Notes: generated by a model not told the origin, from the letters alone. 64,000 nt of DNA from Calditerrivibrio sp. (GCA_026415135.1 JAOAHS010000001.1:1-64000); one strand, 5' to 3'. Positions 47,948 to 58,252 are shown, counted from the first letter of the stretch. Translations and numbers: made by a program.

Positions 47948-48349
47948 CTATTTTACTATCTTTAGATTCGGTCTATTTTGGTTTTTGTTTGGTTTTGTGG
48001 TAGAGGAGTTGGGTTTACCTATTTTAAATTTAAACACGAAGTTTGGATTATTTAAATCATCGACAATGTAATTTATCGCATATATTGGGATACTAAGGTC
48101 TTCCCATATTCCATTGAAGCTCATTTGGCAGCATATGTAATGTTTGTCTGTGGTCAAATTTTTATACGAGGTCCTTGTGAAGACAAGTAGTAGCCCCATC
48201 TCTTTCTCGTTTTCTGTTAATCCCCTTTTACCTACTATAAGATCATTGACGGGATGTATATTCATATAAAATTTATCGCCTCTCTGGATTAGCATGTTAA
48301 AGATCTCTTTTTTGATGGTATTCATGGAATCATTTAACATATCTGTCAT
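47948..48349 (-). CDS. sspB: SspB-like ClpXP adaptor protein
   Basis: This 133-residue protein resembles SspB, the adaptor that brings ssrA-tagged peptides to ClpXP. It has a beta-rich substrate-binding domain (about residues 15-105), with QMSFNGIWEDLSIPIYAINYIV matching the F-x-G-x-x-x-x-x-x-x-P-x-x-A-x-x-x-I pattern. A disordered Asn/Lys/Pro linker follows (NSSTTKPNKNQ). The last residues RPNLKIVK closely match the ClpX-docking tail of E. coli SspB (LRVVK ending). The ATG at 48349 has AGGAG six bases upstream; a TTG one codon earlier is not needed. It follows panE in the same direction. No sspA is near. Confidence 0.82.
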   Translation of the reverse strand: MTDMLNDSMNTIKKEIFNMLIQRGDKFYMNIHPVNDLIVGKRGLTENEKEMGLLLVFTRTSYKNLTTDKHYICCQMSFNGIWEDLSIPIYAINYIVDDLNNPNFVFKFKIGKPNSSTTKPNKNQNRPNLKIVK

Positions 48350-48361
48350 CAAAAACTCCTA

Positions 48362-49282
48362 TCAGTAACTTTGTTCTATTCCTTTTATGATATCATAAAA
48401 AATTGTGTTATATGGTACCTGTAAGTTATATTTTTTTGCAATTTCTTTTACTTTGCCAGCAAAGATATCTACTTCTGTGGGTCTTTTGGCTTCTACATCC
48501 TGTAGCATAGATGTTTTACCATTTGGGTCTAAGCTGTATAAGACGCTGTACCACCTTTCTTTGAGATCATTTTCATAGTCTAAAGGGATACATTCTAATC
48601 TTGAGATGTCAATTACCTCTTTCATCAAGTTTTCCATCAATCCCCTTACACTTTCATCCCTTTGAAAAACGCCGTAAGTTGCCCTTAATACTGCAGAAAC
48701 CTGATTCATACCGACGTTTACCATAAACTTCCACCAGATCTCTTTTTCCATATCAATCGGTGTTTCGTATAATATACCTGCCTTTTGAAAAGCTGAATGG
48801 ATCCTTGATAACTTTTTGCTGTATGTATTGTTTTTAAGCTCACCAATTATAAGTTTACCAAAATTTTTGCAAGTAATTTTATTTCCAACTCTTACAGCAT
48901 CCATACCTACTGTAATGGTATAAAGTACTTTTTCCTCTCCATAATAGGAGGCGATAATCTTTTCACTATCAAGGCCGTTTAATAATGAAATTATTGTAGT
49001 GTTTTCATGGATAATATTTTTAAGTTTGGGTACAATTTCATCTAATACATTGTGTTTTACGGCAACAATCACTAAATCCACAGATGTTTGGGGATTGATG
49101 AGGTCTAATGTGTTAAACTTGTACTTTTTATCATTAAATATGAATTGAGTTTGAACAAGTTTTGCTAATCTTTCACCATCTGCTGCAAGAAATGTCTCAA
49201 AACCTCTTTCTAAAAACTGGTGGGCATACAGTACTCCCATTGCACCTGCACCAACTATTGCAACCTTTTTAACTTCATTCAT
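48362..49282 (-). CDS. panE: 2-dehydropantoate 2-reductase (ketopantoate reductase)
   Basis: This 306-residue NADPH-dependent enzyme reduces ketopantoate to pantoate in the pathway to pantothenate and coenzyme A. The N-terminal Rossmann fold is VAIVGAGAMGVLYAHQFLERGF. The active-site Lys and helix region are visible as KEIWWKFMVNVGMNQVSA. The C-terminal signature TSMLQDVEAKRPTEVDIFAG is characteristic. Length is normal. The start overlaps the radical SAM gene stop by four bases. Confidence 0.92.
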   Translation of the reverse strand: MNEVKKVAIVGAGAMGVLYAHQFLERGFETFLAADGERLAKLVQTQFIFNDKKYKFNTLDLINPQTSVDLVIVAVKHNVLDEIVPKLKNIIHENTTIISLLNGLDSEKIIASYYGEEKVLYTITVGMDAVRVGNKITCKNFGKLIIGELKNNTYSKKLSRIHSAFQKAGILYETPIDMEKEIWWKFMVNVGMNQVSAVLRATYGVFQRDESVRGLMENLMKEVIDISRLECIPLDYENDLKERWYSVLYSLDPNGKTSMLQDVEAKRPTEVDIFAGKVKEIAKKYNLQVPYNTIFYDIIKGIEQSY

Positions 49283-50208
49283 ATTTTCCTCAGACTATAG
49301 TATGTTTCGCCAGTATATTGTGATTCTTGTAAATTTTCAATATTAGAAAGTATGCTAAATAACTCATTCTTTTCAAGGCCGAAAAGAAGCCTTAAATCTT
49401 CTATGGTACATGGCCTCATCAGAAGAAGAGATCTGATTGTTGTTTTAATATCTGTATCGTTTTTATATGGTAGCTCTTTAACGAAATTACCTGTTGCTTC
49501 GACCTTGATCCCTTTTCTTCTGAAGAATATTGCTATATTTATTAGTTCATTGTAATCTAAACCTAACGTTTGAGGGTAAGCGGGAGGGCGAAATACTGTA
49601 TTTAGTTGGACCTTATCGTATTTTAATTGAAGAATATAATGTGCCAGTTTTGTTAGTTCCTCCTCAGAGTCGTTTATACCCTTTACAAATAGTATTTCTA
49701 TAAATAATTCCCCTCTGTAGATATAGGAAAAGTTTCTAAGCTCTTCTAATATCTTAGGCCAGTTTAATTTCTTATGGGGGCGGTTTATGATATTAAAGGT
49801 ATCGACTGTTATTGCATCTATGCTTGGGACAAGAATATCTACATCCATTAGGGCATCCCTTACTTTTTCATCATCAATATTTGTGGAGTTCGTTAAAAGT
49901 GCTAAAGGATGGTGAACGATCTTTTTTACCTCGAAGATGATCTTTTTCAGATCTTTGTTCAATGTGGGTTCACCGGCACCAGTTATTGTTACTACATCAA
50001 GATGTTCGTGAAATTTTTCATATTGGTATTTTAATTCTTCTAACATGATATCGATATTGATGTAGCTATCTTTTTTTATTGTTAGTTTTGTTGTCTTACC
50101 TACTTCACAATATATACAGTCTAAATTACAGATTTTATGTGGGACTACATCAATCCCTAAAGAACTTCCCAATCTTCTGGAAGGAACAGGACCAAAAATG
50201 TATCTCAT
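49279..50208 (-). CDS. Radical SAM protein of the COG0731 (GPVPSRRLG) family
   Basis: This 309-residue radical SAM enzyme has the family opening FGPVPSRRLGSSLGIDVVP and cluster motif CNLDCIYC (C-x3-C-x2-C). TITGAGEPTLN follows as the SAM-binding Gly/Glu region. The C-terminal ~60 residues form a small helical domain (LLLMRPCTIEDLRLLFGLEKNELFSIL) that looks like a winged helix. The family is related to archaeal Taw1/TYW1 wybutosine synthases but is widespread in anaerobic bacteria, where its function is unknown. AAAGGAG precedes the start. Confidence 0.85.
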   Translation of the reverse strand: MRYIFGPVPSRRLGSSLGIDVVPHKICNLDCIYCEVGKTTKLTIKKDSYINIDIMLEELKYQYEKFHEHLDVVTITGAGEPTLNKDLKKIIFEVKKIVHHPLALLTNSTNIDDEKVRDALMDVDILVPSIDAITVDTFNIINRPHKKLNWPKILEELRNFSYIYRGELFIEILFVKGINDSEEELTKLAHYILQLKYDKVQLNTVFRPPAYPQTLGLDYNELINIAIFFRRKGIKVEATGNFVKELPYKNDTDIKTTIRSLLLMRPCTIEDLRLLFGLEKNELFSILSNIENLQESQYTGETYYSLRKI

Positions 50209-50316
50209 ATTTTCTCCTTTTTGTACAAATATTCAGGATAGTTACTTGATTTTTTTTGTCAATGATTTTCTGAAAATATAAGGTTTTTTAAAATAATCTG
50301 GTTAGTAGCTTTTTAT

Positions 50317-50344
50317 TTGACACATTTAGTTTGTATGGTATAAT
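50317..50344 (+). promoter_or_regulatory. Strong sigma-70 promoter of nqrABCDEF
   Basis: A perfect TTGACA (50317-50322) and perfect TATAAT (50339-50344) are separated by 16 bases. The predicted start at about 50351 coincides with the nqrA ATG, and no Shine-Dalgarno sequence lies in between, suggesting a leaderless transcript. Confidence 0.85.
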
Positions 50345-50350
50345 TTAATT

Positions 50351-51658
50351 ATGACTAAGAGAAAAGGGCTTTCAATACCGATATTTAATAGTGTATCAGG
50401 TTCAGTAGAGGAATTTTATTCGGAACGATTTGGGGTTGTAGCCGATGATTTTGTATCCATAAGGCCTAAATTTGAGAAACAAGAAAATGTTGAGATCTGT
50501 GTTGGTGAATTACTATTCTATGATGCTAAAAATAGAGGGATAAGGTTTTATTCCTTTGTGGATGGCATGGTAAGAAGGATCGTGAGAGGGGATAAAAGGA
50601 AGTTTGTAGCATTTAAATTTGAGGGGGAACCTAAGGTATATGAATTTCATAGAGATGTTTCCACCATAAAACTGATTGAGAGCAATAGGGCTGAGATAGT
50701 TGATGCTATTATAGAAAGTGGTTTGTGGGTTTCATTTAGGCAAAGGCCCTATGATAGGGTGGCTGATCCTGATGTTGTTCCTGATAGAATTTTTGTTATG
50801 CTTGTGGATACAAGACCTCAGGCTCCTGAGGTGAAGGATGTTTTTACTGGATCTGAAAATTATTTTAAAAAGGGTGTTGAACTGCTTACAGCACTTACCA
50901 AAGGGTATGTTCATGTGATAAAACAGAGTGGTATTCATTTTGAAATGGAGCATGAAAAAGTTAGAATGGTGGAGGTAACTGGAGCTCACCCCATTGGTCT
51001 TGTAGGAACGCATATAAACAGATCATTTCCTTTGAACAGAAATAGAAAAGTATGGTATTTGGATTATCAGGATCTTATTGCTATTGGGAAGTTGTTTGTT
51101 GAAAATATCGTCGACAATAGAAGAATTGTATCCATCTACGATGGAAGGCTTATGAGGCTTTTTAATTATTCTAGTTGTGAAGGGTTAGTGGAGTTTTCTG
51201 GTAGAAACAGATATATTGCTGGTTCTGTCCTATATGGTAGGCGTTTGGAACAAGAAGTCCCCTATATTCATAGATATATCAATATATTATCGAGAATTGA
51301 AGAGGTTAGTGAGAGAAGATTTATGGGATGGCTTAGGGGAGGCTTTGATAAATTTTCTGTAAAAAATGTTTTTCTTTCAAAATTTTTTCCTGGTAAAATA
51401 AAGTTTAACACATCTTTAAATGGTAGTTACAGACCTATGGTGCCGGTAGGATCCTATGAAAGAGTTAGTCTCTTCGATGTGCCAATTACATATTTTTTAA
51501 GGGCACTTTTAACGAAAGATGTGGAGATCTTAGAGCGATTGGGTGTGCTTGATTTTGGCGAAGAGGATATGTCCCCTTTTACTTTTGTATGTGTAGGAAA
51601 ATATGATTATGCCCTGTATCTGAGGGAGATGCTTGATGAACTGGAGGCTCAACATTGA
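50351..51658 (+). CDS. nqrA: Na+-translocating NADH:quinone reductase subunit A
   Basis: This 435-residue membrane-associated subunit of Na+-NQR docks at the NqrB face and takes part in ubiquinone or menaquinone interaction. The N-terminal KGLSIPIFNSVSG, the region RPKFEKQENVEICVGELLFYDAK, and GAHPIGLVGTHINRSFPLNRNRKVWYLDYQDLIAIGKLF are typical. The C-terminal SPFTFVCVGKYDYALYLREMLDELE also fits. RnfC is excluded because no 4Fe-4S cysteines are present. It is the first of six contiguous nqr genes. The ATG sits at the predicted transcription start. Confidence 0.96.
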   Translation: MTKRKGLSIPIFNSVSGSVEEFYSERFGVVADDFVSIRPKFEKQENVEICVGELLFYDAKNRGIRFYSFVDGMVRRIVRGDKRKFVAFKFEGEPKVYEFHRDVSTIKLIESNRAEIVDAIIESGLWVSFRQRPYDRVADPDVVPDRIFVMLVDTRPQAPEVKDVFTGSENYFKKGVELLTALTKGYVHVIKQSGIHFEMEHEKVRMVEVTGAHPIGLVGTHINRSFPLNRNRKVWYLDYQDLIAIGKLFVENIVDNRRIVSIYDGRLMRLFNYSSCEGLVEFSGRNRYIAGSVLYGRRLEQEVPYIHRYINILSRIEEVSERRFMGWLRGGFDKFSVKNVFLSKFFPGKIKFNTSLNGSYRPMVPVGSYERVSLFDVPITYFLRALLTKDVEILERLGVLDFGEEDMSPFTFVCVGKYDYALYLREMLDELEAQH

Positions 51659-52848
51659 AAAGATTATTTGAAAGGTTATCGCCTTACTTTCAGAAAGGTG
51701 GAAAGTATGAAAAGTTCTTTCCTATTTTCGAGATGGTGGAGACATTCCTTTATGATCCTTTGATCAAAACTGAAGGGAAGACCCATATACGGGATGGGCT
51801 TGATCTTAAGAGAACAATGATTATAGTGTTTTTGTCCATAATCCCTGCGGCATTATTTGGTATTTACAATGTTGGTTATCAGGCAAACCTATTCATAAAT
51901 AGCAATGGCATCGATCCTGTTGGTTTTAGAGATATATGTATGGATTTTTTCAGGTTAAAATATGATCCAAATAGTGTTATTTCAAATTTTTTCCATGGTC
52001 TACTGTATTTTCTACCATTGTACTTTGTTACTCTTGTTGTGGGTGGTTTTTGGGAGGTGCTATTTGCCGTTGTTAGAAGACACGAGGTGGCAGAAGCGTT
52101 TTTAGTAACAAGTCTTCTTTATCCCCTTATCCTTCCCCCCACTGTTCCTCTTTGGCAAGCTGCTGCTGCTTTGAGTATTGGTTTGGTGTTTGGGAAAGAG
52201 GTATTTGGGGGTACAGGTAGAAACTTTATAAACCCAGCGCTTTTTTCAAGGGCAATTCTCTTTTTCTCCTATCCCCAATCAGTTACGGGTAGCTCAGTAT
52301 GGGTTCCAGTGGATGGGTATTCAAAGGCTACACCGTTATCTGCTTTTAAGGAGAGAGGGTTTGACTTTGGTTATAGTTTTCTTGATGGTTTATTAGGATT
52401 TATTCCTGGTTCTATAGGAGAAACATCTGCTTTGTTGTGCTTGTTTGGAGCTTTTATTCTTGTTGTTACTGGTATAGGATCTTTTAGGCTTATGTTGGGG
52501 ATGGTGTTGGGGATGGGGTTGACAACTTTCCTCTTTAATTTGATAGGAAGTGATACCAACAATATGTTTAACATGCCCTTTTACTATCATTTTGTTTTTG
52601 GTGGCTTTGCCTTCGGTATGGCTTTTATGATTACTGATCCTGTATCCGCAGCATTGACGGATGCAGGAAAATGGGTTTATGGTTTTTTAGTGGGGTTCAT
52701 GAATGCTCTAGTGAGGGTTATAAACCCTGCTTTCCCTGAGGGAACAATGCTTGCCATATTATTTGGTAATATATTTGCACCCTTTATAGATAGTTTTTTT
52801 ATAAGGGGATATATAAAAAAGAGAGAAAAACTCTATGAAAGAAACTAA
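51655..52848 (+). CDS. nqrB: Na+-translocating NADH:quinone reductase subunit B (TTG start)
   Basis: This 397-residue integral membrane subunit has about ten transmembrane helices and a covalently bound FMN. The flavinylation site is the Thr in DGYSKATPLSAF, matching the S-x-A-T flavin-transferase motif. GGTGRNFINPALFSRA and MITDPVSAALTDAGKW are typical. The start is a TTG at 51655 overlapping the nqrA stop, with GGAGG seven bases upstream. With NqrD/E it forms the Na+ pathway, and it is thought to bind riboflavin and quinone. It overlaps nqrC by 14 bases. Confidence 0.96.
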   Translation: MKRLFERLSPYFQKGGKYEKFFPIFEMVETFLYDPLIKTEGKTHIRDGLDLKRTMIIVFLSIIPAALFGIYNVGYQANLFINSNGIDPVGFRDICMDFFRLKYDPNSVISNFFHGLLYFLPLYFVTLVVGGFWEVLFAVVRRHEVAEAFLVTSLLYPLILPPTVPLWQAAAALSIGLVFGKEVFGGTGRNFINPALFSRAILFFSYPQSVTGSSVWVPVDGYSKATPLSAFKERGFDFGYSFLDGLLGFIPGSIGETSALLCLFGAFILVVTGIGSFRLMLGMVLGMGLTTFLFNLIGSDTNNMFNMPFYYHFVFGGFAFGMAFMITDPVSAALTDAGKWVYGFLVGFMNALVRVINPAFPEGTMLAILFGNIFAPFIDSFFIRGYIKKREKLYERN

Positions 52849-53548
52849 GGCTAAAATTTTTATGGTTTCACTTGGAGTTGCTCTTTTTTTCTCCTTTATA
52901 GTGTCTGCTACTGTACAGCTTCTCAAAGACAAACAGGAGGAAAATGTAAGGCTTGATAGATTAAAACATATCTTTTCTCTGGTGGAAAATGGAAGTATAG
53001 AGCCTAAGGTATTACTTGTGGACATAAAAACTGGAGACTCAAAAGAGGTCACCTCGGATGTAGATTTTTTTAATAATTTCAGGTTGTTAGCCACAGGTGA
53101 AGGGGCCGTGAAGATAAATAAAAAAGATGATTTTATAGGTGTGGGGTCTCATCCACGATATATGCCTGTATATCTTTTTTATGATGGGGATAAATTGATA
53201 AATGCAGTTTTTTTTGTTTATGGGAATGGGCTATGGTCTACAATGTATGGTTTTTTAAGCCTTAAAGGAGATCTTAGAACTATTCAGGGTATAACCTTTT
53301 TTGATCAGAAGGAGACACCGGGGTTAGGGGGAGAGGTGGATAACCCTATTTGGAAAGCAAAATGGGAAGGGAAGAAGCTTTTTGATGATGATGGTAGGTT
53401 TAGGTTTTCTGTTTCAAAAGGTAGTGATCAGTTTTCTGTTGATGGTCTTTCAGGGGCAACACTCACCACAAGAGGTGTGGATAATATTGTAAAATTTTGG
53501 TTTGGTGATAATGGGTATAAGAAATTTTTAGAAAGGTTGAAGGGGTAG
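52835..53548 (+). CDS. nqrC: Na+-translocating NADH:quinone reductase subunit C
   Basis: This 237-residue subunit has one N-terminal membrane helix (about 8-30) and a periplasmic FMN-binding domain. The FMN is covalently attached to the Thr of VDGLSGATLTTRGV (about residues 204-217). YGFLSLKGDLRTIQGITFFDQKETPGLGGEV is the usual FMN_bind stretch. It overlaps nqrB by 14 bases and precedes nqrD by three. A flavin transferase (ApbE) must exist elsewhere to load it. Confidence 0.96.
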   Translation: MKETKAKIFMVSLGVALFFSFIVSATVQLLKDKQEENVRLDRLKHIFSLVENGSIEPKVLLVDIKTGDSKEVTSDVDFFNNFRLLATGEGAVKINKKDDFIGVGSHPRYMPVYLFYDGDKLINAVFFVYGNGLWSTMYGFLSLKGDLRTIQGITFFDQKETPGLGGEVDNPIWKAKWEGKKLFDDDGRFRFSVSKGSDQFSVDGLSGATLTTRGVDNIVKFWFGDNGYKKFLERLKG

Positions 53549-53551
53549 ACA

Positions 53552-54169
53552 ATGGGTGTTAAGAAGGATACCTTTGTTGGACCGATCTTTATTAATAATC
53601 CTATTACTATACAGGTACTTGGGATCTGTTCTTCTCTGGCTGTTACTACTCAACTTAAGACAGCTCTTGTGATGGGACTCTCGGTTACAGCTGTTGTGGC
53701 TATGAGTAATCTACTCATTAGTATGATGAGAAATCATATCCCCCCATCAGTAAGGATCATTATAGAGATGACAGTTATTGCTTCCTTTGTTATTATTGTG
53801 GATCAGTTTTTAAAGGCTTATCTTTTTGAAATAAGTAAACAGTTGTCAGTTTTTGTGGGACTTATCATTACAAACTGTATATTGATGGGTAGAGCTGAGG
53901 CGTTTGCTATTAAAAACCCACCTCTGTTGAGCTTTCTGGATGGCTTAGGTAATGGGCTGGGGTATGGTATGATACTGGTTATCGTGGGCGCTATAAGGGA
54001 GCTTGCTGGTAGTGGCAGGTTGTTTGGTTTTGAAATTTTTAAGATGCAAGTAAATGGTGGGTGGTATGTGCCTAATGGGATGTTTTTGCTTGCTCCAAGC
54101 GGTTTTTTTATCATTGCTACGATAATCTGGTTTGTTAAGGAAAGGGAAAAGAGAATAAGGAGGGGATGA
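53552..54169 (+). CDS. nqrD: Na+-translocating NADH:quinone reductase subunit D
   Basis: This 205-residue six-helix membrane subunit is homologous to RnfE. Conserved features are [31 protein letters not shown] with a Cys at about residue 26, and [13 protein letters not shown] with a Cys at about residue 109. These cysteines coordinate an intramembrane Fe-S cluster together with NqrE in solved structures. The dimer forms part of the Na+ route. It starts three bases after nqrC. Confidence 0.95.
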   Translation: MGVKKDTFVGPIFINNPITIQVLGICSSLAVTTQLKTALVMGLSVTAVVAMSNLLISMMRNHIPPSVRIIIEMTVIASFVIIVDQFLKAYLFEISKQLSVFVGLIITNCILMGRAEAFAIKNPPLLSFLDGLGNGLGYGMILVIVGAIRELAGSGRLFGFEIFKMQVNGGWYVPNGMFLLAPSGFFIIATIIWFVKEREKRIRRG

Positions 54170-54170
54170 G

Positions 54171-54782
54171 ATGTTGGAGCATTATCTAAGTTTACTCATC
54201 AAATCTATATTTATAGAGAACATGGCTCTTTCTTTTTTCCTGGGGATGTGTACGTTTCTTGCAGTGTCTAATAATATGGAGACGGCAAAGGGGCTTGGTG
54301 TTGCGGTTGTTGTGGTGCAATCTATTACAGTACCTATAAACAATATCTTGTATCAATTGATTTTCAGAGATGGAGTTCTCGTAAAATGGGGTTTGGGAGA
54401 TATAAATCTGAATTTTTTGAGTTTAGTTGTGTATATTGGAGTTGTGGCAGCTATTGTTCAGGTGTTGGAGATGGTTTTGGATAGGTTCTTTCCTAAGCTT
54501 TACAATGCCTTAGGTATATTTTTGCCACTTATTACTGTGAATTGTGCGATTTTAGGTGGGACATTGTTCATGGCCCAAAGGGGGTATACTTTTACGGAGT
54601 CGCTGGTGTTTGGTTTTGGTAGTGGTTCTGGTTGGGCATTGGCTATCGTTGGGCTTGCCGGTATAAGGGATAAAATGAAGTATAGTGATGTGCCTGATGG
54701 TTTAAAAGGGCTTGGGATTGTTTTCATTGCTGCAGGTATTATGGCCGTGGCTTTCATGATCTTTTCTGGAATACAATTATGA
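54171..54782 (+). CDS. nqrE: Na+-translocating NADH:quinone reductase subunit E
   Basis: This 203-residue six-helix membrane subunit is homologous to RnfA. Features include [30 protein letters not shown] with a Cys at about residue 26, and [21 protein letters not shown] with a second conserved Cys near 122. It pairs with NqrD in inverted topology and shares the intramembrane Fe-S cluster. AGGAGG-like sequence lies ahead of the ATG, and its stop overlaps nqrF. Confidence 0.95.
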   Translation: MLEHYLSLLIKSIFIENMALSFFLGMCTFLAVSNNMETAKGLGVAVVVVQSITVPINNILYQLIFRDGVLVKWGLGDINLNFLSLVVYIGVVAAIVQVLEMVLDRFFPKLYNALGIFLPLITVNCAILGGTLFMAQRGYTFTESLVFGFGSGSGWALAIVGLAGIRDKMKYSDVPDGLKGLGIVFIAAGIMAVAFMIFSGIQL

Positions 54783-55993
54783 TAGTATTTTTGGGGACTA
54801 TTTTTTTTACAGCGATTATCCTTTTGTTGGTGGGGTTAATAGTAGAAGCCCGTAGGTTCCTGATCAAAGAGGGTAATGTTAGGGTGATTATAAATAATGA
54901 AAAAGTTTTAGAAGTATCGCCTGGGGATAAGTTGTTAAACGTTTTAGCTGCTGAAAAAATATTTGTATCGTCAGCATGTGGTGGTGGTGGATCATGTGGT
55001 CAATGTAAAGTCAAGGTTATTGAGGGTGGTGGTTCTATTTTACCTACTGAGAAGGCCCATATCAATAAGAAGTTGGAGAGAGAGGGATTTAGGCTTTCAT
55101 GCCAGTTACCTGTTAAGAATGACGTAAAAATTTATCTGCCTCCTGAGGTGTTTAGTGCAAAGGAATACCTATGTGAGGTGGTTTCCAATCGAAATGTGGC
55201 AACATTTATAAAAGAGCTGGTATTGAAGTTACCCACAGATGAGTTTGATTTTGAGGCTGGTGGATATATCCAGATTAAAATACCTCCATATTTTGTTGAC
55301 TTTAAAGATTTTGATATAGATGAACAGTTTAGGCCTGATTGGGATAGGTTTTCTTTATGGCATCTCAAATCAAAAAATGATAGGGAGGTTATAAGGGCTT
55401 ATTCTATGGCCAATTTCCCCCTTGAAAAGGGGTTTGTTAAACTGAATGTGAGGATTGCTACACCACCCCCAAAAAGTGTAGGGATACCTCCTGGTGTGGG
55501 GTCATCTTATATTTTTTCTTTAAAACCTGGGGATAAGGTAACGATACTTGGTCCTTTTGGTGAATTCAAGGCATCTGATACAGACGCTGAGATGGTTTTT
55601 ATAGGTGGAGGTGCTGGAATGGCACCGCTACGCTCGATTATTTTTGATCAACTTATTCGCTTGAAAAGCAAAAGGAAGATAACCTATTGGTATGGGGCTC
55701 GAAGCTTAAAGGAGATTTTTTATAGTGAGGATTTTGAGAGGTTACAAAAAGAGTACAATAATTTTAAATGGTATGTAGCTCTATCTGAACCACTTCCAGA
55801 GGACAACTGGACTGGACTTGTTGGTTTTATCCATCAAGTGGTTTATGATAATTATTTGAAGTATCATCCTGAACCGGAATCTGTTGAGTATTATTTATGT
55901 GGCCCTCCACTAATGCTTAAAGCAGTTTTAAATATGTTAGATAGTTTAGGAGTGGAAAAAGGTAATATCAGGTTTGATGATTTCGGTAGTTAA
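54779..55993 (+). CDS. nqrF: Na+-translocating NADH:quinone reductase subunit F
   Basis: This 404-residue electron-entry subunit has one N-terminal membrane helix (about 2-24) and a 2Fe-2S ferredoxin domain (about 34-130; [15 protein letters not shown] plus a fourth Cys in FRLSCQLP). An FAD-binding domain (about 135-265; [11 protein letters not shown]) and an NADH-binding domain (about 270-404; [31 protein letters not shown]-terminus) follow. It oxidises NADH and passes electrons to NqrE/D and NqrC. It closes the six-gene operon. Confidence 0.97.
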   Translation: MIVFLGTIFFTAIILLLVGLIVEARRFLIKEGNVRVIINNEKVLEVSPGDKLLNVLAAEKIFVSSACGGGGSCGQCKVKVIEGGGSILPTEKAHINKKLEREGFRLSCQLPVKNDVKIYLPPEVFSAKEYLCEVVSNRNVATFIKELVLKLPTDEFDFEAGGYIQIKIPPYFVDFKDFDIDEQFRPDWDRFSLWHLKSKNDREVIRAYSMANFPLEKGFVKLNVRIATPPPKSVGIPPGVGSSYIFSLKPGDKVTILGPFGEFKASDTDAEMVFIGGGAGMAPLRSIIFDQLIRLKSKRKITYWYGARSLKEIFYSEDFERLQKEYNNFKWYVALSEPLPEDNWTGLVGFIHQVVYDNYLKYHPEPESVEYYLCGPPLMLKAVLNMLDSLGVEKGNIRFDDFGS

Positions 55994-56069
55994 AACATTT
56001 CTATAAATTTTTACTTGTAATTTTTGCTTTTTCAGTTTATTTAATGCGAAGAAATATTCGATAGGTGCT

Positions 56070-57077
56070 ATGGACTCTGTAAAAAGATCTACAAAGATCA
56101 ATAAAGATCAGGTTACTGAGAGGAATTTTACAGAGTTTTATATTGCTGTGATAGATGGGGAACCAGAGGAGGCTCTCGATGATTTTTCTGAAGTCGAAGA
56201 ATCAGAGGAGAATGAAGAACAGGAGCTTGATGAAAAAAGATCGGACTCAAGCTATGATATTCTTAACATATATCTAAAAGATCTATCCAAATGTCCCGTC
56301 CTATCCAAAGAGGAAGAGGTTGAACTGGCAAAGCTCATAGAGCAGGGTGATGAAAAAGCAAAGGAGATGATGATAAGCTGTAATCTTCGCCTTGTGGTTT
56401 CAATCGCTAAAAAATATGCAAACAAAGGGGTTCCCCTTGAAGATCTCATTTCAGAAGGGAATATAGGTTTGATAAAAGCTGTAGAGAAATTTGATTATAA
56501 AAAAGGTTTTAAATTTAGCACTTACGCAACTTGGTGGATAAGACAAGCTATAGAAAGAGCTATAATTACAAACACAAAGATTGTTAAAGTACCGATCCAT
56601 ATAATGGACTATATAAAAAAGATACTTAGGGCTACCTCAGAACTAAAAGAACAATTGGGGAGGAACCCCACATACATGGAGTTGTCAGCTTTTACAGGTA
56701 TATCTATTGCAAATCTTTATAAAGCGGTGGAGGCTATGAGGCAGGATGTATCTTTGGATGCTCCCATCTCTGAGGATGAACAGGAAAACCTTCATAACCT
56801 TATTGCTGATGAGATACAGAAGGACCCCTTTAAGCATGCTTTTGAGATGAATATACAAAATCTTGTGAGTAAATGGATGACCTATCTTACAGATATGGAA
56901 AATCAGATTATCACCATGCGATTTGGTCTGGATGGTAAAAAACCAAAAACGCTTGATGAAGTGGGAAAGGAACTAAATCTGACAAGAGAAAGGATCAGAC
57001 AGATAGAAAAAAGAGTACTTAGTAAATTAAGGAACTTTTTTTGCAATAAAAATATCAGAAAGGAGTCTCTGTTATGA
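56070..57077 (+). CDS. RNA polymerase sigma-70 family factor (RpoS/RpoD-like, group 2)
   Basis: This 335-residue sigma factor has an acidic N-terminal extension of about 65 residues (Glu/Asp-rich) and then region 1.2 ([32 protein letters not shown]). Region 2 follows ([57 protein letters not shown]), then region 3 ([27 protein letters not shown]) and region 4 ([38 protein letters not shown]). It lacks the large region 1.1 and non-conserved insert of housekeeping RpoD, so an alternative RpoS-like role is likely. Its stop overlaps the peptidase gene by four bases. Confidence 0.88.
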   Translation: MDSVKRSTKINKDQVTERNFTEFYIAVIDGEPEEALDDFSEVEESEENEEQELDEKRSDSSYDILNIYLKDLSKCPVLSKEEEVELAKLIEQGDEKAKEMMISCNLRLVVSIAKKYANKGVPLEDLISEGNIGLIKAVEKFDYKKGFKFSTYATWWIRQAIERAIITNTKIVKVPIHIMDYIKKILRATSELKEQLGRNPTYMELSAFTGISIANLYKAVEAMRQDVSLDAPISEDEQENLHNLIADEIQKDPFKHAFEMNIQNLVSKWMTYLTDMENQIITMRFGLDGKKPKTLDEVGKELNLTRERIRQIEKRVLSKLRNFFCNKNIRKESLL

Positions 57078-58252
57078 TTTCAAAACAGGAACTTTTGGAG
57101 AGAATAGAGCGATTCAGGAAAAATTTAACTTGTCTGGATGATAGTTGGGAAGTGGTTGCAATATTTGGAAAGGTAAATATATTTTATTTTACGAACACAA
57201 TGCAGAACGGTGTTTTAATCATAAAAAGGGATGGGAGTAACTATTTTTTTGTTCGAAAAAGTTATGAAAGAGCTAAGCTGGAATCTCCCCTTGACTTTAT
57301 TTACCCTATTAAAAGTTTCAAAGATATATTAGCAGTTACAGATTTATCAGGTGATGTCATTCATGTGGAAAAGGATATTGTACCTTTAGGATTTTTCGAA
57401 AGGTTTAATAAAACATTTGGATTTAATACAATTGCATCAGCTGATCTGGCTATTTATAAGACGAGGGCTGTAAAATCCCAGTACGAATTGGGGCTGATCA
57501 AAAAGAGTGGGGAGATACATGAGTATGTAATGCAGAAATATCTACCTCAGGTTTTTAGGGAAGGGATGAGTGAGGCGGAGCTTGGGGCTTTGGCTCTTAA
57601 GGAGATCATAGTGCAGGGTGGGCAGGGTTTAACAAGGATGGGTAGCTTTAATTCTGAGCTTTTCGCAGGTAACATCTGTTTTGGGGATAGCAGTAATTAT
57701 TATAACTCCTTTGATGGTCCTGCAGGTATTTTGGGTGTTTCTCCAGCTGTTCCCCTTTTGGGGAGTCATAAAAAGTTCTTAAAAAAAGATACTATAGTGA
57801 TGCTGGATATAGGTTGTGGTTTTGAGGGTTATCATACGGATAAAACAACGGTCTATGCTTTTGGTAATATACCCGATGTAGCGTATGAATATCACAAAAG
57901 ATGTGTTGAGGTGCAGCATCTTGTGGCGGAGAGACTAAGGCCAGGGGAGATACCATCGAAGATATATGAGGATATCATGTCAAAGATAGATAGTGCATTT
58001 GATGTGCATTTTATGGGTTATGGATCGAATAAGGTCAAGTTTTTGGGGCATGGGATTGGGTTAGTGATCGATGAGTATCCTGTTATTGCGAAGGGATTTG
58101 ACGAGCCGTTGGAGGAGAATATGGTGCTGGCTATAGAACCTAAAAAAGGGATTGATGGTTGGGGTATGGTGGGTATTGAGAATACTTTTGTGGTTACCAG
58201 GAATGGTGGTGTGAGTATAACAGGCAATGATTTTGATATAATAAAATTATAA
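57074..58252 (+). CDS. M24-family aminopeptidase (Xaa-Pro dipeptidase-like)
   Basis: This 392-residue protein has an N-terminal creatinase-like domain (about 1-135) and a C-terminal pita-bread metallopeptidase domain. Metal ligands are visible: the two Asp of [18 protein letters not shown], His in [10 protein letters not shown], Glu in VLAIEPKKG, and Glu in [10 protein letters not shown]. These support an active dinuclear metal peptidase with specificity near Xaa-Pro. It is co-transcribed with the sigma factor (overlapping ATG/TGA) and precedes a reductase gene. Exact substrate is unknown. Confidence 0.9.
   Translation: MISKQELLERIERFRKNLTCLDDSWEVVAIFGKVNIFYFTNTMQNGVLIIKRDGSNYFFVRKSYERAKLESPLDFIYPIKSFKDILAVTDLSGDVIHVEKDIVPLGFFERFNKTFGFNTIASADLAIYKTRAVKSQYELGLIKKSGEIHEYVMQKYLPQVFREGMSEAELGALALKEIIVQGGQGLTRMGSFNSELFAGNICFGDSSNYYNSFDGPAGILGVSPAVPLLGSHKKFLKKDTIVMLDIGCGFEGYHTDKTTVYAFGNIPDVAYEYHKRCVEVQHLVAERLRPGEIPSKIYEDIMSKIDSAFDVHFMGYGSNKVKFLGHGIGLVIDEYPVIAKGFDEPLEENMVLAIEPKKGIDGWGMVGIENTFVVTRNGGVSITGNDFDIIKL

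Noticed and set aside
50351-55993. Rnf complex instead of Na+-NQR
   Set aside because: Subunit A lacks RnfC 4Fe-4S cysteines and subunit F has a 2Fe-2S/FAD/NADH layout with no RnfB, which is specific to NQR.
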